A stretch of DNA of 64,000 bases, taken from NCBI RefSeq assembly GCF_000974985.2, contig NZ_LAVA02000058.1:147733-211732 (forward strand), given 5' to 3'. Each line of letters starts with the position of its first letter. Positions within the stretch are counted from its first letter, which is position 1. Position numbers and translations under genes: made by a program. Source of the DNA: Streptomyces mangrovisoli. Its GTDB lineage: Bacteria > Actinomycetota > Actinomycetes > Streptomycetales > Streptomycetaceae. The notes beneath the pieces were generated by a model. It was given only the letters and a program-made list of their open reading frames with translations, did no database searches and had not been told where the DNA came from. Of the stretch, positions 9,901 through 15,776 are shown in pieces.

Positions 9901-10950
9901 CCCCACAGCAAGAGCACCACCGCGTACCAGTCGATCGTCCAGCAGTATCTCGACGCCCGCAGCGGCCTGCTCACCGGCACCTACGCGAGCGCGGACGCAG
10001 CCGTGTCGGCCAAGGCCGACGGAGCCTCCTTCAGCGCCCAGCTGCACACCGAAGAGGACGACCTGCTCGCCGAGAAGGCCCACGACGCGGGTGACGGGCT
10101 TGGTTACTCCGCCATCACCGCCACTCTGTCCGGCACCGCCACCGGCCCCCTGGGCACCGGCTCGGACCTCGTCTACACGCACCACACCGGCGCAGCCACG
10201 ATGACCGACGGCACCGCCCAGGACGAGGAAAACGCCTTCGAGGTCTACATCTTCGACACCAGCGGAACGGTCCCCGTCCTCTCCCAGATCCTCTCGGCGG
10301 ACGACTTCCTGACCAGCTTGTCCGCCTCCGGCAACGCGGCGGCGCAGGTCGCTCTCGACGACGACACCACCGACGCCGCGGCGCCCGCCATGGACGCCTT
10401 CTACACCGACGGGGATCCCCTCCCCACAGGAACCGCGTCCTCCACCGCCGGCTACGCCTCCTTCACCCGCAGCGGCGTCGCCAACTGGGCGTCCAAGCAC
10501 TACAACGACAAGGACGAACTCAGAACCGACTGCACCAACTTCGCCTCCAAGGCCCTCAACAGGGGCGGCGGCGCGCACATGGAGTACGGTTCGATCCTCG
10601 ACGTCACCCGCAGCCCGTGGCAGTGGTGGCGCAAGTCGAAGTCGAACATGACCTACTCCTGGTCCGCCGCGAACAACTTCGCCCACTTCATGGCCAACGA
10701 AGACAGCGTCACCTGGGTCCGCAAGATCAGCGACATCGTGCCCGGCGACATCATGCTGCTGGAATACGCGGGCGACGGAGATTCCAACCTCGACCACGCC
10801 GGCGTGATCTACTACGCCGGTTCCACCACCGGCTCCGTGCTGGTCTACCAGCACTCCAGCAAGTACAGGAACACGACCCTTTCCGCGATCATGAAGCGCC
10901 GCAAGGGCGTCACCGTCTACGTCGCCCACATCACCCCCCACTGGTACTGA
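6982..10950 (+). CDS. Exported multidomain protein: two DNRLRE-like domains, Fn3, C-terminal amidase_6 domain
   Basis: A 1322-residue Sec-exported protein. The GTG at 6982 has AGGGAAG just upstream and gives a compact signal peptide (HHAKRLRRTAVIAAAALTL...VASA); a GTG at 6940 is also in frame. After an N-terminal region typical of Streptomyces DNRLRE/Rhs-like exoproteins, there are beta-rich CBM96/DNRLRE-like domains at about 290-475 and 705-873. Between them are Fn3-like repeats, with a further Fn3 at about 876-970. The C-terminal 165 residues match the putative amidase domain family: nucleophile Cys1184 in RTDCTNFASKAL and His1272 in LDHAGVIYY. There are no YD repeats. It probably cleaves an amide or peptide bond outside the cell. 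The next gene starts one base after its stop. Confidence 0.8.
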   Translation: MHHAKRLRRTAVIAAAALTLDMMLAGGGGTVASATPLVSQSTEQTDPASGDAASALSKAADTGEPVRIEGLDDEYSTTFANPDGTLTTQISEGQQRVANSDGTYSAVDLRLKHSAAGWVPRKSPVRLRISGGGSRTAVTMTQSDGSKVGVGWPSKLPAPKIRGGVATFRVTATERLVVSTTATGFTAHVVLTERPTKRVSLTLPLVLDDSLKAHQSTDGAIALRSKVPGATVASAHQFTMWDSAHGGEPLPDAEHKVATTLTKAADGTPRMQLRPSMKFLDSPHTVYPVTIDPDISSLSRNGDTYVYTGSTTPEISNYRLMVGTFDGGTTNYRSYLNWKLDALQGKHVVSANLKLYQYDANTCTPQPTSIHPLNGNFSGSTVWSNKPAADYTGSWWISDSFNHGDETDGCSNSSETIDITKIIKGWVDGTHAQHGIQLNNADGDYTYGKRFCSMNPDSSHSVCYTSTREPTLAVTYNTLPAKPSGLQATPGSTSGSASYVTSTTPALSALVNDADSNSLTPQFSVANSSGTVLATGSAASVAAGSKATWSVPAGVLSDKTTYKFRVRGYDGTDYSDWSGWLSFAVDTSKAPKPAADLPTAPQTGATQTLTPILSGVVSAPSGNLVQADFLLYDSGGAALGGAPLATVGADNGARAAVQVPVGLLSDGATYTWKMRACSNNLCSGYTAPQTFTVRLPQSTTAPTTTTKVITGSALTQATVDTGASDCSGAACTGSAAATLKVGASGTTHWRSYIRPDLSALPAGAQITSATLSMGTAACLGSCEAHDVEVHPLNTDWSSTGTGTDLVAAASGDTLDLSAADPAALDVTSAVQLWLDGSNPDQGLAVQAADEGSDTTTGTTYPASGTKLTVTYIAPGAPDAPTAVIATPTASGLLVNWNAPENTGYSGDISSYQVTAYAAGTTQAAQVEVDAATGGTTAVLTGLTNGTGYTVTVTATTDNGTSAAATSALTKPAAPHSKSTTAYQSIVQQYLDARSGLLTGTYASADAAVSAKADGASFSAQLHTEEDDLLAEKAHDAGDGLGYSAITATLSGTATGPLGTGSDLVYTHHTGAATMTDGTAQDEENAFEVYIFDTSGTVPVLSQILSADDFLTSLSASGNAAAQVALDDDTTDAAAPAMDAFYTDGDPLPTGTASSTAGYASFTRSGVANWASKHYNDKDELRTDCTNFASKALNRGGGAHMEYGSILDVTRSPWQWWRKSKSNMTYSWSAANNFAHFMANEDSVTWVRKISDIVPGDIMLLEYAGDGDSNLDHAGVIYYAGSTTGSVLVYQHSSKYRNTTLSAIMKRRKGVTVYVAHITPHWY

Positions 10951-10951
10951 G

Positions 10952-11464
10952 GTGAAGATAAAACGCAGCCATGTGCTGTGGCTCTCCCTGGCGCTGGTCG
11001 TCCTGCTGGCCGCAGGCACCGCCGCCTGGGGCGCGCCGCGCGACCAGTGGGACTACCGCCGGGTGAGCCGGGCGGGGTTGCCCGCGGTGACCTTCACCGG
11101 CGACAAGACCACCCCCGACACGCTCAAGCTGTACATGCAACTCTTCGTGGAGCGAGTGCGTGACGGAGACGTGGACGGCCTGGAGGACCTGTCCTGGCAC
11201 GACCACTGGTTCGCCCGCCGCACCGAGGCGGCGGGCGCCCGCTGGCTCATCCGCAGCTATGGAAAGGGCGCGGCGGGACCGGTCACCATCAACATGACCG
11301 AAGAGGATCCCTACGACGTCCGAGGCGGCACGATCCACTTCCGCCGCACCGGACAGCAGCAGGACTTCACCGTCTTCAAGCAGAACGGCCTGTGGCTGTT
11401 CGCCATCGCCCCGGACTGGAACAAGTCACCGAACTCGTCCGGCAGGCAGCCGCTGAAGGCCTGA
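10952..11464 (+). CDS. Small membrane-anchored protein coupled to the exported amidase
   Basis: A 170-residue protein with one N-terminal hydrophobic segment (VLWLSLALVVLLAAGTAAWG) and an extracytoplasmic domain of about 140 residues. The domain looks alpha+beta and NTF2-like (TLKLYMQLFVERVRDGDVDGLEDL ... GTIHFRR ... NGLWLFAIAP). The GTG start lies one base after the amidase stop (TACTGAGGTGAAG), so translation is coupled. Such tight pairing of an exported hydrolase with a single-pass partner fits a chaperone, inhibitor or immunity role. That is inference; no family was recognised with certainty. A strong hairpin follows. Confidence 0.75.
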   Translation: MKIKRSHVLWLSLALVVLLAAGTAAWGAPRDQWDYRRVSRAGLPAVTFTGDKTTPDTLKLYMQLFVERVRDGDVDGLEDLSWHDHWFARRTEAAGARWLIRSYGKGAAGPVTINMTEEDPYDVRGGTIHFRRTGQQQDFTVFKQNGLWLFAIAPDWNKSPNSSGRQPLKA

Positions 11465-11469
11465 CATGA

Positions 11470-11523
11470 AGGAACACTGTTGCGAGGCCAGGACCTCGTC
11501 CCGAGCCTCGCAGCAGTGTCCTG
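11470..11523 (+). terminator. Long hairpin ending the amidase operon
   Basis: An 18-19 bp nearly perfect inverted repeat (arms AGGAACACTGTTGCGAGGC and GCCTCGCAGCAGTGTCCT) with a loop of about 16 bases. It begins six bases after the stop codon of the small membrane protein. Confidence 0.8.
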
Positions 11524-11532
11524 TCCTGGCCC

Positions 11533-11734
11533 GTGCGTCGGGATCAGCGGCCGGGCGCCACGGTGGCCCACTTCCAGCCGCAGGACCCGGCCGCGCGCAG
11601 CAGCGACCTGGGCCCGCACTCCGTGCGCTACCGGCGCGCGATGATGCTGCCGGCCTCGGCCGGCGGGAACCGGGTGCCGGTGATCGCCCGGTTGGTGCAG
11701 GCCGACACCCGCCCCACCAAGCTCGACCAGCCCT
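11533..11734 (+). other. Possible gene remnant (coding-like but no intact gene)
   Basis: The plus-strand frame through 11550-11735 has G or C in every third codon position and reads as a protein-like stretch (ATVAHFQPQDPAARSS ... RYRRAMMLPASAGG). It has no ribosome binding site and no recognisable family. It runs straight into the 3' end of the convergent LysR gene. It is best read as the left-over end of a deleted gene, or as chance high GC3 opposite non-coding DNA. Confidence 0.3.
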
Positions 11735-12670
11735 TCACCCACCCTCGGCATCCAGGTAGGTGCGCAGGAGTTCGTCCAGCGCGTCCCGTACGCCCGCCTC
11801 CCGGGCCACCGTCAGCAGCGCGGCGGTGAGCACGGACGGCGGCTCGTCCGGTCCGGTCACAAGGCCCACCCGTGGGCCGTGCGCGGGACCCTCCAGCGGC
11901 ACCACCCGCATCCCCTCCGGCACCCCGAACATGTGCAGCCAGGCGTGCGAGATCACGCTCGACCAGCGTCCGCCGGGCAGGTGCGCGTACAGGCCGGCCA
12001 CGGAGTCCGACTCGATCGCGGGAGCCGCCGTCGCGCCGTCCGCCGCGAAGCACTCGTCGATGATCCGGCGGTTGCGCATACGCGGGCCGAGCAGGCACAG
12101 CGGGAGCGACGCGGCGAACGCCCAGCGCACGCTCGGCGCCCCCGCGAGCGGGCCGTCGACGGGGGTGAGCAGGACGTACCGCTCCTCGTACAGCGGCAGC
12201 CGGCCCCCGCCGCCCGGCGGACCGCCGTCCAAGTAGGTCATGGCCGCGTCCAGTTCGAACTCCGTCAGCCCCTGCGTGATGTCGGAGGAGGACAGCGATT
12301 CGATGCTCACCCGGGCCCGTGGATGACGCTCGCAGAACGGGTTCGTCAGCAGGGCGGCCACGGGCAGGGCCGTGGGCACGACCCCGAGCCGCAGGGTTCC
12401 GCTGAGTCCGTCACGCAACGCCGACAACTCCTGCTTCAGGCCGTCGCGTTCGGCGAGGATGCGATGCGCCCAGGCGAGCACCACCTCGCCCTCGGGGGTC
12501 AGCCCCTCGTACTTGCGGCCCCGCCGGACGACCGGCACGCCCAACTCGTGCTCCAGCCGCCGTATCGCGGCCGACAGCGAGGGCTGGGAGACGTGACAGG
12601 CGGCAGCCGCTCGGACGAAGTGGCGTTCACGGGCGAGCGCGACCAGGTACTCCAGCTGGCGCAGCAGCAT
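11735..12670 (-). CDS. LysR-family transcriptional regulator
   Basis: A 311-residue LysR regulator. The N-terminal winged helix-turn-helix (residues 1-60, LRQLEYLVALARERHFVRAAAACHVSQPSLSAAIRRLE) is followed by the linker helix. A two-lobed periplasmic-binding-fold sensor domain begins at about 90 (LRLGVVPTALPVAAL). Length and layout are standard. It starts 28 bases from the divergent HTH-TOBE gene. LysR proteins of this type commonly accompany formate dehydrogenase genes in Streptomyces. The frameshifted fdh 5 kb away carries a LysR-type palindrome, so fdh is a candidate target; the effector is unknown. Confidence 0.85.
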   Translation of the reverse strand: MLLRQLEYLVALARERHFVRAAAACHVSQPSLSAAIRRLEHELGVPVVRRGRKYEGLTPEGEVVLAWAHRILAERDGLKQELSALRDGLSGTLRLGVVPTALPVAALLTNPFCERHPRARVSIESLSSSDITQGLTEFELDAAMTYLDGGPPGGGGRLPLYEERYVLLTPVDGPLAGAPSVRWAFAASLPLCLLGPRMRNRRIIDECFAADGATAAPAIESDSVAGLYAHLPGGRWSSVISHAWLHMFGVPEGMRVVPLEGPAHGPRVGLVTGPDEPPSVLTAALLTVAREAGVRDALDELLRTYLDAEGG

Positions 12671-12698
12671 ACGTGCCCCCAGGACATAGGGTTCCGGT

Positions 12699-13100
12699 GT
12701 GGCGACTTACAGCATCGGGCAGGCCGCGCGCCTGTTGGGAGTGAGTCCGGAGACCGTCCGGCGGTGGGCGGACGGCGGTCGGCTGTCGATGGGCCGGGAC
12801 GGCTCGGGGAACCGGTTGATCGACGGGGCGGGGCTCGCCCGGTTCGTCCAGGAGCGCGCGGCCGGTGACCTGCGGGGACTTCCCGATGAGGCGCCCGCCA
12901 CCTCGGTACGCAACGCCATGACGGGCCTCGTCGTCGCGATGTCGATGGACGACGTCGTGGCCCGGGTGGAGGTGCAGTCCGGTCCGCACCGGGTGGTCTC
13001 CCTGGTCACCCGCGAGGCGGTGGAGGAGCTGGACCTCGCGGTCGGCGTGACGGTCACCGTGCGCGTGAAGTCGACGAACGTGCACGTCGAGCGGTCGTAG
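12699..13100 (+). CDS. HTH-TOBE protein, probable molybdate-responsive regulator
   Basis: A 133-residue protein with two parts. Residues 1-55 form a MerR/excisionase-type helix-turn-helix (YSIGQAARLLGVSPETVRRWADGGRLSM). Residues 68-133 form a TOBE/Mop molybdate-binding domain (SVRNAMTGLVVAMSMDDVVARVEVQSG ... VTREAVEELDLAVGVTVTVRVKSTNVHVE). The GTG start immediately follows the divergent LysR promoter. Such proteins are usually found with molybdate transport or molybdoenzyme genes, and here a xanthine-dehydrogenase-type enzyme lies 2 kb away. Its 3' end overlaps the 3' end of the convergent PucR gene by 47 bases. Confidence 0.8.
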   Translation: MATYSIGQAARLLGVSPETVRRWADGGRLSMGRDGSGNRLIDGAGLARFVQERAAGDLRGLPDEAPATSVRNAMTGLVVAMSMDDVVARVEVQSGPHRVVSLVTREAVEELDLAVGVTVTVRVKSTNVHVERS

Positions 13101-14745
13101 GCACGGGCTGCGGCGGGTCGGGCCGGCACGACAGGGCGGCTCGCAGGTCGAGGCGGTCGGTGAGACGGGAGAGGTCGCGGCCGGTGAAGTGCTCGATGCG
13201 CTGGATCCGGTAGTGGACGGTGTTGACGTGCAGATGCAGGGCGTCGGCCGTGCGGGACCAGGAACCGTCGTGGGCGAGGAACGCCTCCAGCGTGTGCAGC
13301 AGCGCGGCGGCGGACGCGTCGCCGGGCTCGAGCAGCGGGCCCAGGACGGTACGGCTGTAGGCGGCACGGACGTCCTGGGGTATGCCGCTGATCAGTGTGT
13401 CCAGGGTGGTGAAGGTGGTGGCGTCGGCCAGCGCCGACGCGCGCGGGCTGGTCGCGCGTGCGGAGTTCAGGGCGTAGCGGGCCTCGGCCAGGGCGCCCGG
13501 CAGCGCGCCCGGGTCGGCGGCCGGTGCGGCGAGTCCACCGTGCAGGAGGACGTCCGGGGCGCAGGCCGCGACCGAAGGCCAGGCCTGCACCAGGGACTTG
13601 GCGACCTCCTCGGGTACGACGGCGAAGGCCGAGCCGTCCGGCAGCCGCCCGAGGACCGCGAAGGCGGCGGCGGGGGTGGAGGCGGCGGTGGCATGGGCGA
13701 TCGCCTCCGCGAGGGCGGACTCTGCGAGGGCGGACTCTGCGAGGTCCGGCCCGGTGCGGGCCATGTGCCGGATGCTGGTGCTGGTGCCTGACTCGCCCTT
13801 GTCCGCGGTCTCCCCGGCGACCGCACTCGCACTCCCGGCCGCGGCCCCCGTCGTCACGACCGTCGCCGTCGCCGTCGCCGCCACGATCACGCGGTACGGC
13901 CCCTGCGTCGGCGCCCCGCACCCTCGCATCGCGTCCGCGACCGACCGGCCGTCCTCGCGGGCGGCCAGTGACCTTCCCAGGCCGTCGGCCGCTCGACGCC
14001 CCGCCGCGCGGCGGCGGCGGCTCAGCGTCTCCTGGCAGCGGCCCAGCACCGCGGCGACCTCGTGCAGCAGCCGCGGCGGGGCGGTGGTGGCGTCGGGCAG
14101 AGCCAGCGACCAGCGGTCGTAGGCGGTGGCCACGCCCGTCTCCACGGCGACCGTCAGCCCGCTGCCGCCGCCCGTCACGGCGTCGCGGGCCGGGATCGGG
14201 GCCGCGCCCGGCGTGGCCGCCACGGTCCGGCCCGCCGGGGTCAGGACGTACGCCGGTGCCCGGTCGAGGTGGGCGAAGACGGTGGCCAGGACCGCCGCCG
14301 GGTCGGCATCCTCCGCGACCAGCCGGTCCAGCCGGGCGCGGACGTGCTCGGGCAGCGCCTGATGGCGGCTCAACTCGCCCCAGTGCCGCAGGTACACCGT
14401 GTCGGTGATCGCGCGGAACATGACGTGGGCGGGGACGGCCGCGACCGGCACGCCGTGGCGCTCGCACGCCTCGACCAGGTCGTCGGGGACCGAGCCGTGG
14501 GTCTCCTCGCCGGCCAGCAGCGCGGCGGCGCCCGCGTCCTTCAGCGCGGACACGAAGGGCTCCGCCCGGCCCGCGCTCCACCACACCAGGCCGCTGAGCA
14601 CGACCTCGTCCCGGCGCACGAAGCGGGCCGGGTCCGCGAGGTCGGTGACGGTGACCCCGCTGGTCTCGCGGCGCAGCAGCGTGTCCTCGCCCCAGAGCAG
14701 GCGCAGGCCGAGGGACTCGTCCCGCAGGAGGTGTTCGACGTGCAT
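13054..14745 (-). CDS. PucR-family transcriptional regulator
   Basis: A 563-residue regulator, divergent from the xanthine-dehydrogenase-type genes. The N-terminal PucR domain spans about 1-125 (MHVEHLLRDESLGLRLLWGEDTLLRRETSGVTVTDLADP). A central GAF/GGDEF-like region follows, and then the PucR-type C-terminal helix-turn-helix at about 480-540 (LLHTLEAFLAHDGSWSRTADALHLHVNTVHYRIQRIEHFTG). In Bacillus, PucR governs purine catabolism including xanthine dehydrogenase, and the divergent arrangement here fits that. The region around residues 280-340 is unusually rich in Ala/Thr and contains the duplicated ESALAESALA. The start at 14745 has GGAG upstream. Confidence 0.85.
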   Translation of the reverse strand: MHVEHLLRDESLGLRLLWGEDTLLRRETSGVTVTDLADPARFVRRDEVVLSGLVWWSAGRAEPFVSALKDAGAAALLAGEETHGSVPDDLVEACERHGVPVAAVPAHVMFRAITDTVYLRHWGELSRHQALPEHVRARLDRLVAEDADPAAVLATVFAHLDRAPAYVLTPAGRTVAATPGAAPIPARDAVTGGGSGLTVAVETGVATAYDRWSLALPDATTAPPRLLHEVAAVLGRCQETLSRRRRAAGRRAADGLGRSLAAREDGRSVADAMRGCGAPTQGPYRVIVAATATATVVTTGAAAGSASAVAGETADKGESGTSTSIRHMARTGPDLAESALAESALAEAIAHATAASTPAAAFAVLGRLPDGSAFAVVPEEVAKSLVQAWPSVAACAPDVLLHGGLAAPAADPGALPGALAEARYALNSARATSPRASALADATTFTTLDTLISGIPQDVRAAYSRTVLGPLLEPGDASAAALLHTLEAFLAHDGSWSRTADALHLHVNTVHYRIQRIEHFTGRDLSRLTDRLDLRAALSCRPDPPQPVPTTARRARSSTSRAR

Positions 14746-14963
14746 GGCGCTCCGGCTCCTCGTCCGACCGCCGGCGACGGCGGTGACCGGCACCCGCCGT
14801 TCTCACATTCACCAGGCAGGTGCGAGTCATCGCATGGTAAGTGCCAAGTGGAGGCAGCGGAATGCCTCTTGGTCGATCCTCCAGATGCCGCCCCGGAAAA
14901 ACCCCGGTTTCCGTGTGGTGAACCAGTCGTCCGGGCCGGGGCGCGGTTGCTTCACTGGCGCTC
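14746..14963. promoter_or_regulatory. Divergent promoter region, PucR / molybdoenzyme operon
   Basis: 218 bases between divergent start codons. A bulged dyad at 14844-14872 (CCAAG-tgg-AGGCA ... TGCCT-CTTGG) is the clearest symmetrical element and a candidate operator for the PucR protein. No promoter hexamers can be assigned with confidence. Confidence 0.4.
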
Positions 14964-15776
14964 ATGGACCTGAACACGGTGGTGGAGATCCGGGACGCGC
15001 GCCATCCCGCGCCCTGGCTGCCCGGCGATGCCTGGCTCGGCGGCGGGACCTACCTCTTCTCGGAGCCGCAGCCGCGCCTGCGCCGCCTGGTGGACCTGAG
15101 CCGGACGGGCTGGACACCGGTGGAACCGCTCCCGGACGGCTCCCTGGAGATCGCCGCCACCTGCACGATCGCCCAGCTGTCCAGGTTCGCGCGCGCCAGT
15201 GCCCGTACGGCGGCGCCGCTGTTCGAGCAGTGCTGCCGGGCCTTTCTCGCCTCGTTCAAGATCTGGAACATGGCCACCGTCGGCGGCAACGTCTGCAACG
15301 CGCTGCCGGCCGGCCCGATGATCTCCCTGATGGCCGCCCTCGACGGGGAGTGCCTGCTGATCGCCCAGGACGGGAGTCGACGGCGGGTGCCGGTGGCCTC
15401 CTTCGTGACGGGCGCGGGCCGCAAGGACCTGGCCGCGGGCGAGTTGCTGCGGTCCGTCACGCTGCCCGCCCGCGCCCTGGACCGCCGTACGGCCTTCCGC
15501 CAGGCGTCGTTGTACGGTCTGGGCCGCTCCGGGGTGCTGGTCATCGGCACGCTGGACCCGCTCGACGGCTCCCTGGCGATCACCGTGACCGCCTCGACCG
15601 TCCGCCCGGTCCGACTGCGGTTCCCGCACCCGCCGACCGCCGCGGAGTTGCGGTCGGCGATCTGCTCGGCCGTCGCCGAAGGGGAGTGGTTCGACGACCT
15701 CCACGGACTGCCCGAGTGGCGGCGGCACATGACGCTGCGCTACGCGGAGGAGATCCGCCGGGAGGTGACCCGGTGA
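14964..15776 (+). CDS. FAD-binding subunit of xanthine-dehydrogenase-type molybdoenzyme
   Basis: A 270-residue member of the molybdopterin dehydrogenase FAD-binding family. It carries electrons from the iron-sulfur clusters to NAD or another acceptor. FAD-binding landmarks are LGGGTYLF near residue 30 and NMATVGGNVCNALPAGPM near residue 110. The C-terminal CO-dehydrogenase-flavoprotein-like domain follows. Its stop overlaps the start of the next gene (GTGA), so the two products are made in step. It matches XdhB/CutM-type subunits in length. Confidence 0.9.
   Translation: MDLNTVVEIRDARHPAPWLPGDAWLGGGTYLFSEPQPRLRRLVDLSRTGWTPVEPLPDGSLEIAATCTIAQLSRFARASARTAAPLFEQCCRAFLASFKIWNMATVGGNVCNALPAGPMISLMAALDGECLLIAQDGSRRRVPVASFVTGAGRKDLAAGELLRSVTLPARALDRRTAFRQASLYGLGRSGVLVIGTLDPLDGSLAITVTASTVRPVRLRFPHPPTAAELRSAICSAVAEGEWFDDLHGLPEWRRHMTLRYAEEIRREVTR

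Noticed and set aside
14399..15772. An open frame extending the molybdoenzyme fusion 458 codons upstream
   Set aside because: It runs antisense to the PucR gene and out of frame through the FAD subunit. The true start is the GTG at 15773, overlapping the previous stop.
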